From: Pseudomonadota bacterium
GTDB taxonomy: Bacteria; Pseudomonadota; Gammaproteobacteria; Burkholderiales; Burkholderiaceae_C
Reading direction: 5' to 3'
NCBI GenBank assembly: GCA_021841865.1
Contig: JAKCDM010000015.1
Span: 1 to 40,917, forward strand
Length of the DNA stretch: 40,917 bases
Positions 8,435 to 17,341 of this stretch are shown here, in pieces (the stretch's first letter is position 1; the number at the start of each line of letters is the position of its first letter). The notes beneath the pieces were generated by a model. The model was not told the origin of the DNA and made no database searches. It was given only the letters and a program-made list of their open reading frames with translations. The translations under genes and the position numbers were made by a program.

Positions 8435-8444
8435 GGCACGGCGC

Positions 8445-9791
8445 TCAGCTGCCGGCGATGGTCATCGACTCGACGAGGATCGAGCCGGTACGGCGGCTGC
8501 CGCTGGCGTGCACGTCGGCGCCGACTGCGCGAATTCCCAGCAGCATGTCGCGCAGATTGCCGGCGATGGTGATTTCGTGCACCGGGTGGCTGATGCGCCC
8601 TGCCTCGACCCAGAACCCCATCGCGCCGCGCGAGTAGTCGCCGGTGACGTAGTTGATGCCGTGGCCGATGAGCTCGATGACGAACAGGCCGCGGTCGAGC
8701 TTGCGCAGCATTTGCGGCAGGTCGTCGCCGGCGCGCGTGAGCCGGCTGCTCAGCCTCAGGTCGTGCGATCCGCCGGCGTTGCCGGTGCTCGGCATGCCGA
8801 GCTTGCGCCCCGAGTAGGTGGACAGGAAATAGCCCTCCAGCACGCCGCCGCGCACGACTCGGCGGCGCTGCGTGCGCACCCCCTCGTCGTCGAAAGGCGC
8901 GCTGCCCATCCCGTCGGGCACGCGCGGGTCCTCGAGCAGGTCCAGGTGCGGGGCCATCACCTGCTTGCCCAGGTGGTCGACCAGGAACGAGGACTTGCGG
9001 TACAGCGCGCCGCCGCTGGCGGCGTGAACCAGCGAGCCGATCAGGCCGGCGGCCAGAGGCGCCTCGAACAGCACCGGGTATTGCCCGGTGGCCATCTTGC
9101 GTGCCTTCAGGCGCGACAGCGAGCGCTCGGCGGCGTAGCGACCCAGCGCCTCGGGCGACGCCAGCTGCGAAGCATCGCGCCGGCTGCTCCACCAATAGTC
9201 GCGCTGCATGTCGTCGCCGCGACCGGCGATCGGCACGCACGACAGGCTGTGGCGGCTGGTCGCGTAGCCGTTGCTGAAGCCACGGCTGTTGGCAAGCACG
9301 AAATGCATGTGCTGCGCCGACACCGACGCGCCCTCGCTGTTGCGAATGCGCCGGTCGGTGGCGAAGGCCGCGTCCTCCGCGCGACGCGCCAGTTCCGCCG
9401 CCTGCTCCACGCTGGGGTCCCAGGGGTGGTAGAGCTTGGGGTCGCGCGCGCCCGAGGCCAGCAGTTCGGCTTCGGGCAGGCCCGCGCAATCGTCCTCCGC
9501 GGTGTAGCGGGCGATGTCGAAGGCGGCGCGCGCGGTGCTGCGAATCGCCTGGGCGGAGAAGTCCGAGGTGCTGGCGTGGCCCCGGCGCTGGCCGGCGTAC
9601 ACGCTGATGTCGAGCACCTTGTCGGTGTTGTGTTCCACCTGCTCGACACGCCCGAGGCGCACGTTGACGCTCAGTCCCTGGCCTTCGGAGACCTCGACCG
9701 CCGCATCGCTCGCTCCGGCCTGGCGCGCCTCGCGCAGCGCAAGCTCGGCGAGCTCCTGGAAATCATGCTTGGTGTATGCGAAATGACCCAC
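8445..9791 (-). CDS. pmbA: Metalloprotease-family protein PmbA (TldE)
   Basis: 448 residues, against 450 for E. coli PmbA/TldE. PmbA pairs with TldD as a heteromeric protease that processes modified peptides such as microcin B17 and the CcdA antitoxin; the TldD subunit carries the metal site, and no HExxH motif is visible here, as expected. Family stretches are VEVSEGQGLSVNVRLGRVEQ, DISVYAGQRRGHASTSDFS, FLVDHLGKQVMAPHLDLLED and the C-terminal GHGINYVTGDYSRGAMGFWV. The start is a GTG at 9791, preceded by AGG at good spacing; the frame stays open far upstream but that part reads as non-coding. tldD is not in the window. It is divergent from yjgA. Confidence 0.93.
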   Translation of the reverse strand: MGHFAYTKHDFQELAELALREARQAGASDAAVEVSEGQGLSVNVRLGRVEQVEHNTDKVLDISVYAGQRRGHASTSDFSAQAIRSTARAAFDIARYTAEDDCAGLPEAELLASGARDPKLYHPWDPSVEQAAELARRAEDAAFATDRRIRNSEGASVSAQHMHFVLANSRGFSNGYATSRHSLSCVPIAGRGDDMQRDYWWSSRRDASQLASPEALGRYAAERSLSRLKARKMATGQYPVLFEAPLAAGLIGSLVHAASGGALYRKSSFLVDHLGKQVMAPHLDLLEDPRVPDGMGSAPFDDEGVRTQRRRVVRGGVLEGYFLSTYSGRKLGMPSTGNAGGSHDLRLSSRLTRAGDDLPQMLRKLDRGLFVIELIGHGINYVTGDYSRGAMGFWVEAGRISHPVHEITIAGNLRDMLLGIRAVGADVHASGSRRTGSILVESMTIAGS

Positions 9792-9887
9792 GGATGACCT
9801 GATGAGTTGAAGGGGTGAGGCGGGCGCACGACGCCTGCGCGACGGCTCGTCGCGCAGCAGGCCTGCAGCCGACGATAATACCGGCGG

Positions 9888-10487
9888 ATGAAATCGCCGA
9901 CTTTTCCGCAGCAAGCGCATGGCGCGCACCAGGACGCAGCAGAGCACGAGCCCGAGCTCGGCCCGAGCAAGAGCCAGCGCAAGCGCGAAATGCTCGAGCT
10001 GCAGCAGCTCGGGGAGCAACTGGCGCAGCTGCCGCGCGCGCGCATCGACGTGCTGGACGTTCCCGACACGCTGCGCGACGCGCTGCGCGAGCACTCCGGC
10101 CTGCGCAGCTTCGAGGCCAAGCGCCGCCACGCGCAGTACATCGGCAAGCTCATGCGCAAGGTCGACGCGCAGCCGCTGCGCCAGGCGCTTGCCGACGCGA
10201 CCGGAGACAGCCGCGCCGCTGTCGCCCGCATGCATGCGCTCGAGGACTGGCGCGAGCGCCTGCTGAGCGACGATGCGGCGCTTGCCGAGCTGGTGCGCGA
10301 GCATGCCGGGGCGCCCATCCAGGAATTGCGCCAGTGCATACGCGCGGCGCGCGCGGAACGTGCCGCAGGCAAGCCGCCGCGGCATTCCCGCGCGCTGTAC
10401 CAACACCTCAAGGACCTGTTCGAATCCAGCGACCATGACGCAGACCCCGAGCCCGCATTCGACCCCGACACCGACCCCGCAGACTGA
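9888..10487 (+). CDS. yjgA: YjgA/DarP family ribosome-associated protein (DUF615)
   Basis: 199 residues. The core motifs are KSQRKREMLELQQLGEQL, SFEAKRRHAQYIGKLMRKVD, and a C-terminal RALYQHLKDLF helix, all typical of YjgA (DarP), which associates with late 50S assembly intermediates. The C-terminus turns into an acidic tail (EPAFDPDTDPAD). A GATAATAC element (9874-9881) lies only 6 nt ahead of the ATG; if it is the -10, transcription would begin at or next to the start codon and the mRNA would be nearly leaderless. It is divergent from pmbA; that gene pair is commonly neighbouring in proteobacteria. The last 53 nt overlap mog in another frame. Confidence 0.9.
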   Translation: MKSPTFPQQAHGAHQDAAEHEPELGPSKSQRKREMLELQQLGEQLAQLPRARIDVLDVPDTLRDALREHSGLRSFEAKRRHAQYIGKLMRKVDAQPLRQALADATGDSRAAVARMHALEDWRERLLSDDAALAELVREHAGAPIQELRQCIRAARAERAAGKPPRHSRALYQHLKDLFESSDHDADPEPAFDPDTDPAD

Positions 10488-11088
10488 GCTGGCACCCGGC
10501 GCGCCCGAGCCGGCGCACATCGGCCTGGTCTCGATCAGCGACCGCGCCTCCAGCGGCGTCTATGCCGACCAGGGGCTTCCGTCGCTGCGGGAGTGGCTGC
10601 AGCGCGCGCTGCGCAACCCGCTGCGCTTCAGCGAGCGCCTGATTCCGGACGAGCGCGCGGGAATCGCCGCCACGCTGCGCGAGCTGGTCGACGAGCAGGC
10701 CTGCGACCTGGTGCTGACCACCGGCGGTACCGGCCCGGCCCCGCGTGACGTCACGCCGGAGGCCACGCTCGACGTCGCCGACCGTGTACTGCCCGGCTTC
10801 GGCGAGGAAATGCGCCGCATCAGCCTGCATTTCGTGCCCACCGCGATCCTGTCCCGCCAGGTCGGCGTGATCCGCGGCAAGGCGCTGATCCTGAACCTGC
10901 CGGGACAGCCGAAGTCGATTCGCGAAACCCTCGAGGGCCTGCGCGACGCCGACGGCAGGCCCGCAGTGAGCGGAGTGTTCGCCGCGGTCCCCTATTGCGT
11001 GGACCTGATCGGCGGGCCCTATCTGGAAACCGACCCCGAGGTCTGCGCGGCCTTCCGGCCCAAGTCGGCGCGGCGCCCCGGGCGCTGA
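10435..11088 (+). CDS. mog: Molybdopterin adenylyltransferase
   Basis: 217 residues, against 195 in E. coli. It adenylates molybdopterin before molybdate insertion. The Mog/MoaB fold is clear: HIGLVSISDRASSGVYADQG, the MPT-binding LVLTTGGTGPAPRDVTPEAT, and LNLPGQPKSIRETLEGL. The only in-frame start before the conserved core is the ATG at 10435, so the protein gains a Thr/Pro-rich 25-residue lead that overlaps the last 53 nt of yjgA in a different frame. The two are probably co-translated. It ends 13 nt from the convergent gph. Confidence 0.92.
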   Translation: MTQTPSPHSTPTPTPQTELAPGAPEPAHIGLVSISDRASSGVYADQGLPSLREWLQRALRNPLRFSERLIPDERAGIAATLRELVDEQACDLVLTTGGTGPAPRDVTPEATLDVADRVLPGFGEEMRRISLHFVPTAILSRQVGVIRGKALILNLPGQPKSIRETLEGLRDADGRPAVSGVFAAVPYCVDLIGGPYLETDPEVCAAFRPKSARRPGR

Positions 11089-11101
11089 GGCCTGCTCGGG
11101 C

Positions 11102-11788
11102 TCACAGCAGCGCCAGCAATTCGCTCGGACTGTTCAGCACGTGATGCGCGCCCCACAGGCGTGATGCCTCCTCACCCCCGTAGCCGTAGGCCGCGGCGCC
11201 GGCATCCATCCCGGCGGCCAGCGCCGCCTGCACGTCGCGCAGGTCGTCGCCCAGATACAGGCAGCTGGCGGGGTCGATTCCCAGTTCGGCCGCCGCGTGC
11301 AGCAGCGGGTCCGGCGCCGGCTTGGCACGCGGTGTGGTGTCGCCACTGACCACGCAGCCGGGCGGCACGCCGAAGTCGAGCTCGCGCAGCAGCGCGCTGG
11401 TGTAGCGCTCCAGCTTGTTGGTCACGATGCCCCACGCGATTCCGCGCCGCTGCAGTTCCTCCAGCAACTGCGCGACGCCGTCGAACAGCCGCGTGTGCAC
11501 GCAGATGGCCGATTCGTAGTTGCGCAGGAATTCGTCGCGCAGGGACTTCCAGTCGGGGTCCTGCGGTCCGGCTCCCAGGCCTTCCTGCAGCAGCCCGCGC
11601 GCGCCGTGCGAGGCCATCGGACGCAGGCGCTGCAGCGCAAGCTCGTCGAGCCCGCGCTCGCGGCGCATGCGGTTGACGGCGCCGGCGAGATCGGGCGCGC
11701 TGTCGACCAGCGTGCCGTCGAGATCGAACAGCACGCTGCGGTAAGGTGCGCGCGAGGCAGCTGGTGCGGGCTGGGTGCTCGGGTTCAT
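11102..11788 (-). CDS. gph: Phosphoglycolate phosphatase (HAD family)
   Basis: 228 residues. A HAD-superfamily phosphatase that clears 2-phosphoglycolate, formed in DNA repair or by oxygenase side reactions. Motif I is LFDLDGTLVDSAPDL (Asp22 nucleophile, Asp24 acid/base); motif II is GIVTNK; the conserved Lys lies in PRAKPAPDPLL; motif IV is YLGDDLRDVQAAL. The ATG overlaps the ubiG stop as ATGA, so the pair is translationally coupled. The ubiG-gph order next to ompA and gyrA is standard in Burkholderiales. Assignment to Gph rather than another HAD phosphatase rests on this context and sequence resemblance. Confidence 0.9.
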   Translation of the reverse strand: MNPSTQPAPAASRAPYRSVLFDLDGTLVDSAPDLAGAVNRMRRERGLDELALQRLRPMASHGARGLLQEGLGAGPQDPDWKSLRDEFLRNYESAICVHTRLFDGVAQLLEELQRRGIAWGIVTNKLERYTSALLRELDFGVPPGCVVSGDTTPRAKPAPDPLLHAAAELGIDPASCLYLGDDLRDVQAALAAGMDAGAAAYGYGGEEASRLWGAHHVLNSPSELLALL

Positions 11789-12486
11789 GCTTCGCGCCTG
11801 CAGGCGAGGAAATAGTTCACGTCCACGCCGCGATCCAGGCGCCAGCCGCCGCGCAGCAGCTCGGGCTCGAGGCCGCGGAACTCGACGCATTCGAGCCCGG
11901 CCTCGCGCGCCCAGGCCGCCAGTTCGCTGGGGCGGATGAAGCGGGCGTATTCGTGGGTTCCGCGCGGCAGCAGGCGCAGCAGGTATTCGGCGCCGACGAT
12001 GGCCAGCGCGAAGGACTTGAAGTTGCGGTTGATGGTGGAAAAGAACACCCAGCCCCCGGGGCGCACCAGCGTGGCCGCTGCGCGCACCACCGAGGCCGGA
12101 TCGGGCACATGCTCGAGCATTTCCATGCAGCACACGAGGTCGAAGGCCTGCGGGCGCTCGCCGGCGATCTGCTCGGCGCTGATCAGCTCGTAGCGGGGCT
12201 CGAGCCCGGACTCCACCGCGTGCATGCGCGCCACCTTCAGCGCGCGCTCGGCCAGGTCGATCCCGGTGACCTGCGCGCCGCGCGCGGCCAGCGCCTCCGA
12301 CAGGATGCCGCCACCGCAGCCGATGTCGAGCACCTGGCGCCCTGCCAGCTGCGCATGCGACGCGATCCACTCGACTCGCAGCGGGTTGATGTCGTGCAGG
12401 GGCTTGAACTCGCCGTCGAAGTCCCACCATCGGTGCGCCGCCTCGGCGAATTTGTTCAGTTCGGCGGAATCCGAGTTGGTATGCAT
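11785..12486 (-). CDS. ubiG: Ubiquinone biosynthesis O-methyltransferase UbiG
   Basis: 233 residues. It carries out both O-methylations of ubiquinone synthesis with S-adenosylmethionine. The signature N-terminus is present (ELNKFAEAAHRWWDFDGEFK, then PLHDINPLRVEWI). The SAM-binding motif is VLDIGCGGGILSEALA, followed by GIDLAERAL and LVCCMEMLEHVPDP. The C-terminus contains HEYARFIRPSELAAW and the family-typical DVNYFLACR. It lies 130 nt downstream of ompA behind a strong terminator, so it probably has its own promoter and drives gph. Confidence 0.97.
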   Translation of the reverse strand: MHTNSDSAELNKFAEAAHRWWDFDGEFKPLHDINPLRVEWIASHAQLAGRQVLDIGCGGGILSEALAARGAQVTGIDLAERALKVARMHAVESGLEPRYELISAEQIAGERPQAFDLVCCMEMLEHVPDPASVVRAAATLVRPGGWVFFSTINRNFKSFALAIVGAEYLLRLLPRGTHEYARFIRPSELAAWAREAGLECVEFRGLEPELLRGGWRLDRGVDVNYFLACRREA

Positions 12487-12517
12487 GGTCGTGACGCGGA
12501 TGTTGCGGAATTTCCCG

Positions 12518-12545
12518 AGTATGCCAGCGGCAGGCGGGGAACAAA
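12518..12545 (-). promoter_or_regulatory. Weak candidate promoter for ubiG-gph
   Basis: On the minus strand TTTGTT (12540-12545) and CATACT (12518-12523) are separated by 16 nt and end 31 nt before the ubiG ATG. The -35 overlaps the T-run of the ompA terminator. A separate promoter is expected because that terminator is strong; the hexamer matches are modest. Confidence 0.3.
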
Positions 12546-12567
12546 AAAGCCCCGCACTGGCGGGGCT
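12543..12567 (-). terminator. Rho-independent terminator of ompA
   Basis: An 8-bp perfect stem AGCCCCGC/GCGGGGCT with a 4-nt loop is followed by six T on the minus strand, 49 nt after the ompA stop codon. This is a textbook strong terminator. Confidence 0.9.
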
Positions 12568-12616
12568 GCACGGCCGGGCCCGAGAGCCCGGCCGGTGGCC
12601 GGCATGGCCCGCAGGA

Positions 12617-13315
12617 TTACTGCTGTTGGTCGGCCGGGGTCTTCATCACGGTGTGGCTGCCGACGATCTCGACCACCGCGCGGCGGTTCGGCGCCTGGCA
12701 GGCCACGCGCTGCTTGAAGCTGCCGTGGCAGCTCTTCGGATCGACGCGGAAGTCGGTCTTGCCCTTGCCTTCGATGTAGATCTTGTCGGCGGGGATTCCC
12801 TGGCTGACCAGGTAGTTCTTCACCGCCATCGCACGACGCTGGGACAGCTTGAGGTTGTAGGCAACGCTGCCGAAGCTATCGGTGTAGCCGGTGGAGATCA
12901 CGGTTTCCAGGTTCACGTCCTTGATCTTCTGCGCCAGCTCGTCCAGGGCCTGCTTGCCGGCGGGCAGCAGCGTGGCCTTGTCGAAATGGAAGAAGGCGTC
13001 GGCCGAGTAGCTGACCTTCTCGCTGGTGGGCACCGGAGCCGGAGCTGGCATCGGGGCCGGGGCCGGCTCGGCGGCGGGTGCCGGAGCGGGAGCCGGGGCG
13101 GCCTTGGCGACGATCGCGCCATCGCATCCGGTGGCCGCGGTGGCGGGGGTCCAGAAGTTGTCGCGCCAGCACAGGCCGGTGCCGCTCTTCCAGGTCTGCC
13201 CGAAGGGGCTGACCCAGTTGTCGACGCGAGTGCTGCTCTGCGCGAAGGCGCCGCTGCTGGCAGCCACCAGCGCGGAGGCGATCAGGAGTTTTGCGAGGGA
13301 GTGGGCTTTGATCAT
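12617..13315 (-). CDS. ompA: OmpA-family outer-membrane, peptidoglycan-binding protein
   Basis: 232 residues from an ATG with a good ribosome binding site (GGAGA at 8 nt). A signal peptide runs to SSGAFA, cleaved before QSS. A short Trp-rich region (DNWVSPFGQTWKSGTGLCWR) and an Ala/Pro repeat linker follow, then the OmpA C-terminal domain (about 115-225) with HFDKATLLPAGKQALDEL and the peptidoglycan-binding TGYTDSFGSVAYNLKLSQRR. It lacks the eight-strand barrel of enterobacterial OmpA; this short form is typical of Burkholderiales. Two cysteines in KSCHGSFKQRVACQ may form a disulfide. It is monocistronic: a strong terminator follows, and a -10-like TACGAT (13349-13354) lies upstream. Confidence 0.93.
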   Translation of the reverse strand: MIKAHSLAKLLIASALVAASSGAFAQSSTRVDNWVSPFGQTWKSGTGLCWRDNFWTPATAATGCDGAIVAKAAPAPAPAPAAEPAPAPMPAPAPVPTSEKVSYSADAFFHFDKATLLPAGKQALDELAQKIKDVNLETVISTGYTDSFGSVAYNLKLSQRRAMAVKNYLVSQGIPADKIYIEGKGKTDFRVDPKSCHGSFKQRVACQAPNRRAVVEIVGSHTVMKTPADQQQ

Positions 13316-13617
13316 GTTCTTTCTCTCCAAAGTGGGAATCACTGCTCTATCGTACTCGGCGCTTCCCGAGCAAGCGAGGGACAACCCTTGCGCGGCAAAT
13401 CGATGAGACCGCGCCTGCGTGGCAATTTTGCCACAAAACGGGCGTGTTGCATTCCCCTGCCCGGGGATCGCCGAGCTAGCCGCTGCTCACGCGTCGCCGG
13501 CGGCCGGCCAGGCGCCGCGGCAACGGGCACGCCGGGCCGCGCTGTTACCATTGTCCGCTTGATTTTTGACTGCGACCGTCCGGCCCAGTCCGGTACGGTG
13601 CACGCTCCGGGTCCAGC
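13316..13617. other. Divergent ompA-gyrA spacer
   Basis: The 302-nt gap must hold the promoters of both genes. On the ompA side the minus strand has TACGAT at 13349-13354, 33 nt before the ATG, with no good -35. A short palindrome lies at 13419-13434. On the gyrA side there is TACCAT (13546-13551) and an AT-rich patch, TTGATTTTTGACT at 13560-13572, but no pair at standard spacing. I see no gene or RNA here. Confidence 0.5.
13419..13434. repeat. GTGGCAA-TT-TTGCCAC palindrome upstream of ompA
   Basis: A perfect 7-bp inverted repeat with a 2-bp centre, AT-rich at its core in an otherwise GC-rich spacer. It lies about 65 bp upstream of the ompA -10-like hexamer, a plausible place for an activator or repressor dimer. 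It is too short for a sigma-54 promoter. Confidence 0.45.
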
Positions 13618-16224
13618 ATGTCCGTGTACGCCAAAGAAACCCTTCCAGTCAGTCTGGAAGAAGAGATGCGCCGTTCCTATCTCGATTACGCGATGAGCGT
13701 GATCGTCGGCCGCGCCCTGCCCGATGTGCGCGACGGCCTCAAGCCCGTGCATCGGCGCGTGCTGTTCGCGATGCACGAACTGGCCAACTCGTGGAACCGT
13801 CCCTACAAGAAATCGGCGCGCATCGTCGGCGACGTGATCGGTAAATACCACCCGCATGGCGATCAGTCGGTGTATGACACCATTGTTCGCATGGCGCAGG
13901 ATTTTTCACTGCGTTACATGCTGGTCGACGGCCAGGGCAATTTCGGCTCGGTCGACGGGGATAACGCGGCTGCGATGCGTTATACCGAAATCCGTCTTGC
14001 CAAGATCGCGCACGAGATGCTCGCCGATATCGACAAGGAAACGGTCGACTTCGGTCCCAACTACGACGCGTCGGAGCAGGAGCCGCTGGTGCTGCCGGCG
14101 CGCATCCCGAACCTGCTGCTCAACGGCTCGGCCGGGATCGCGGTGGGCATGGCGACGAATATTCCCCCGCACAACCTCGGGGAAATCATCGACGGCTGCC
14201 AGCACCTGCTCCGCAACCCGCAGGCCGACGTCGAGGCGCTGATGCAGTTCATCCCGGCGCCGGACTTCCCCACCGCCGGGATCATCTACGGCCTGTCGGG
14301 CGTGCGCGAGGCCTATCGCACCGGGCGCGGGCGCGTGGTGATGCGCGCGCGCTGCCACTTCGAGGACATCGACCGCGGCCAGCGCCAGGCCATCATCGTC
14401 GACGAGTTGCCCTACCAGGTCAACAAGCGCACGCTGCTCGAGCGCATCGCCGAGCTGGTGCGCGAGAAGAAGATCGACGGCATCAGCCACATCCAGGACG
14501 AGTCCGACAAGTCGGGCATGCGCGTGGTCATCGAGCTCAAGCGCGGCGAGTTGGCCGAGGTTGTGCTCAACAAGCTCTACAAGCAGACCCAGCTGCAGGA
14601 CACCTTCGGAGTCAACATGGTGTGCCTGGTCGATGGCCAGCCACGTCTGCTGGACCTGCGCCAGATGCTGCAGAGCTTCCTGCAGCACCGGCGCGAGGTG
14701 ATCACGCGGCGCAGCGTGTTCGAGCTGCGCAAGGCGCGCGAGCGCGGGCACGTGCTCGAGGGCCTTGCGGTGGCGCTGGCCAACCTCGATCGCATGATCG
14801 AGCTGATCAAGACCGCCCCCACACCGCCGGTGGCGCGCGAGCGCCTGCTGGGCGAGGTCTGGCAGCCGGGAGAGGCGCGCGCGATGCTGGCGCGCGTCGA
14901 GGGTTCGGCGCGGGATTTCCAGCCCGCCGACCTGGACACGCGCTACGGCCTGAAGGACGACGGCTACCGGCTGTCCGACGTGCAGGCGCAGGAAATCCTG
15001 CAGATGCGACTGCAGCGCCTGACCGGCCTGGAGCAGGACAAGATCGTGCAGGAATACAAGGACGTGATGGACCAGATCGCCGATCTGCTGGACATCCTCG
15101 CCCGCCCGGAGCGCATCACCCAGATCATCGCCGACGAACTGACGGCGCTGAAGACCGAGTTCAACGACGCGCGGCGCTCGACCATCGAGCCCAACGCCAC
15201 CGAGCTCGACGTGGAGGACCTGATCGCCCCGCAGGAGATGGTGGTCACGATCTCGCACGTGGGCTACGTGAAAAGCCAGCCGGTGCTGGAGTACCGCGCG
15301 CAGCGCCGCGGCGGCCGCGGCAAGCTGGCCACCGGCACCAAGGAGGACGACTGGATCGACCGCCTGTTCGTCGCCAACACCCACGACATGCTGCTGTGCT
15401 TTTCCAACCGTGGGCGCGTGTACTGGATGAAGGTGTACGAGGCCCCGCAGGGCGGGCGCGGCTCGCGCGGGCGACCGCTGGTCAACCTGTTCCCGCTGGG
15501 CGAAGGCGAGAAGGTCACCGCCGTGCTGCCGGTGAAGACCTTCGACGAGGACCACTTCGTGTTCATGGCGACGGCCCAGGGCACGGTCAAGAAGACCCCG
15601 CTGTCGGCGTTTGCCAACCGGCGCACGGCCGGCATCATCGCCTGCGCGCTCGACGACGACGACTACCTGGTCGGCGTGGCCATCACCGACGGCAAGCATG
15701 ACGTGATGCTGTTCTCCGACGCCGGCAAGGCCGTGCGCTTCGACGAGAACGACGTGCGTCCGATGGGGCGCGAGGCGCGCGGCGTGCGCGGCATGAACCT
15801 GGAGTCCGGGCAGAGCGTGATCGCGATGCTGGTCGCCGAGGACGAGACGCAGAGCGTGCTCACGGCCACCGAGAACGGCTTCGGCAAGCGCACGTCGATC
15901 GTCGAGTACACGCGCCATGGCCGCGGCACCAAGGGCATGATCGCGATCCAGACCAGCGAGCGCAACGGCAAGGTGGTCGCCGCCTGCCTGGTGCGCGCCG
16001 ACGACGAGATCATGCTGATCACCGACACCGGGGTGCTGGTGCGCACGCGGGTGTCGGAAATCCGCGAACTCGGCCGCGCCACCCAGGGCGTGACACTGAT
16101 CGCGCTCGACCAGGGTGCGGTGCTCACCGGCATCCAGCGCGTGGCCGAATCGGACGCGCAGGCAGTCGCCGACGACTCCGCGGAGCCTTCGGAGCCGGCG
16201 CAGGACGGGGATGCCGATGCCTGA
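13618..16224 (+). CDS. gyrA: DNA gyrase subunit A
   Basis: 868 residues (875 in E. coli). GyrA with GyrB introduces negative supercoils; the active-site Tyr122 is in AMRYTEIRL. The quinolone-determining region reads [20 protein letters not shown], with Gln83 where E. coli has Ser83 and Asp87 conserved. The gyrase-specific GyrA box QRRGGRG is at 562-568, which separates it from ParC. The beta-pinwheel C-domain follows and ends in an acidic tail ([16 protein letters not shown]), which in E. coli tunes supercoiling. No clear ribosome binding site precedes the ATG. It heads the serC-pheA-hisC chain, and its last 8 nt overlap serC. Confidence 0.98.
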   Translation: MSVYAKETLPVSLEEEMRRSYLDYAMSVIVGRALPDVRDGLKPVHRRVLFAMHELANSWNRPYKKSARIVGDVIGKYHPHGDQSVYDTIVRMAQDFSLRYMLVDGQGNFGSVDGDNAAAMRYTEIRLAKIAHEMLADIDKETVDFGPNYDASEQEPLVLPARIPNLLLNGSAGIAVGMATNIPPHNLGEIIDGCQHLLRNPQADVEALMQFIPAPDFPTAGIIYGLSGVREAYRTGRGRVVMRARCHFEDIDRGQRQAIIVDELPYQVNKRTLLERIAELVREKKIDGISHIQDESDKSGMRVVIELKRGELAEVVLNKLYKQTQLQDTFGVNMVCLVDGQPRLLDLRQMLQSFLQHRREVITRRSVFELRKARERGHVLEGLAVALANLDRMIELIKTAPTPPVARERLLGEVWQPGEARAMLARVEGSARDFQPADLDTRYGLKDDGYRLSDVQAQEILQMRLQRLTGLEQDKIVQEYKDVMDQIADLLDILARPERITQIIADELTALKTEFNDARRSTIEPNATELDVEDLIAPQEMVVTISHVGYVKSQPVLEYRAQRRGGRGKLATGTKEDDWIDRLFVANTHDMLLCFSNRGRVYWMKVYEAPQGGRGSRGRPLVNLFPLGEGEKVTAVLPVKTFDEDHFVFMATAQGTVKKTPLSAFANRRTAGIIACALDDDDYLVGVAITDGKHDVMLFSDAGKAVRFDENDVRPMGREARGVRGMNLESGQSVIAMLVAEDETQSVLTATENGFGKRTSIVEYTRHGRGTKGMIAIQTSERNGKVVAACLVRADDEIMLITDTGVLVRTRVSEIRELGRATQGVTLIALDQGAVLTGIQRVAESDAQAVADDSAEPSEPAQDGDADA

Positions 16225-17317
16225 CGCAGCGCGCCGACCCTTCAATTTCTCGGCCGGTCCGGCGACCATGCCCGAGGAGGTGCTTCGCCAGGCCGCCGAC
16301 GAAATGCTCGACTGGCACGGCACGGGAATGAGCGTGATGGAAATGAGCCATCGCGGAGAAGCCTTCGGCAGCATCCTCGCGCAGGCCGAGTCGGACCTGC
16401 GCGAACTGCTGGCGATTCCAGCCGACTACGCGGTGCTGTTCGCGCAGGGCGGCGCGCTGGCGCAGAACGCCCTGGTGCCGCTGAACCTGTCGCGCGGGGC
16501 GCGGGCCGACTACGTGGTCACCGGCTCGTGGTCGGCCAAGAGCGAGCGCGAGGCGCGCAAGTACTGCGACGTGCATGTCGCGGCGATGCCCGACGACGGC
16601 TTCCGGGACATTCCGCCTCCCGCCAGCTGGCAGGTACGCGACGACGCCGCGTACCTGCACTATTGCGGCAACGAGACCATCGACGGCGTGGAATTCGATT
16701 TCGTCCCGGCAGGCTTCGCCCCGCCGCTGGTCGCCGACATGTCGTCGAACATCCTGTCGCGCCCGCTCGACGTGGCCGCGCACGGCTGCATCTACGCCGG
16801 GGCCCAGAAGAACATCGGCCCGGCCGGAGTGACCCTGGTCATCGTGCGCCGCGACCTGCTGGGCCACGCGCTGCCGGCCTGCCCGAGCGCCTTCGACTAC
16901 TCGGTGCTCGACGCCAACCGTTCGATGTACAACACACCGCCGACCTACGCGATCTACCTGGCCGGGCTGGTGCTGCAGTGGATCCGGCGCCAGCGCGACG
17001 GCGACCTGCGCGGGCTGGCGGCGGTGGCCGAGCGCAACCGGCGCAAGGCGGCCTTGCTGTACGACTGCATCGATGCGTCGTCGCTGTATGTGAACCGCGT
17101 GGCGCCGGGTGTACGCTCGCGCATGAACGTTCCGTTCCAGCTGCGCGATGCATCGCTGGATGCGGCGTTTCTCGACGGCGCCCGCGAACACGGGCTGCTG
17201 CAGCTCAAGGGACACAAATCGGTGGGCGGCATGCGAGCCAGCATCTACAACGCGATGCCCGAATCGGGAGTGCGCGCGCTGGTCGACTACATGCGCGACT
17301 TCGAACGCAGGCACTGA
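16217..17317 (+). CDS. serC: Phosphoserine aminotransferase
   Basis: 366 residues. A PLP enzyme that transaminates 3-phosphohydroxypyruvate to phosphoserine, and also serves pyridoxine synthesis. It opens [18 protein letters not shown]; the PLP lysine is Lys198 in [12 protein letters not shown]; phosphate-binding and C-terminal motifs include [20 protein letters not shown] and [19 protein letters not shown]. The ATG at 16217 is preferred over that at 16211 because a GGGG sits 6 nt upstream; it overlaps gyrA by 8 nt. Its place between gyrA and pheA matches the aromatic supra-operon layout. Confidence 0.96.
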   Translation: MPDAARRPFNFSAGPATMPEEVLRQAADEMLDWHGTGMSVMEMSHRGEAFGSILAQAESDLRELLAIPADYAVLFAQGGALAQNALVPLNLSRGARADYVVTGSWSAKSEREARKYCDVHVAAMPDDGFRDIPPPASWQVRDDAAYLHYCGNETIDGVEFDFVPAGFAPPLVADMSSNILSRPLDVAAHGCIYAGAQKNIGPAGVTLVIVRRDLLGHALPACPSAFDYSVLDANRSMYNTPPTYAIYLAGLVLQWIRRQRDGDLRGLAAVAERNRRKAALLYDCIDASSLYVNRVAPGVRSRMNVPFQLRDASLDAAFLDGAREHGLLQLKGHKSVGGMRASIYNAMPESGVRALVDYMRDFERRH

Positions 17318-17341
17318 CACGCCGCCCCACACCGCAACAGC

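Noticed and set aside
10435-11088. MoaB or MogA-like competence protein CinA instead of Mog
   Set aside because: Length, the SISDRASSGVYAD motif and lack of a CinA C-domain favour Mog.
13419-13434. Sigma-54 promoter (TGGCA ... TGC) upstream of ompA
   Set aside because: The distance between the GG and GC elements is several bases too short for a -24/-12 promoter.
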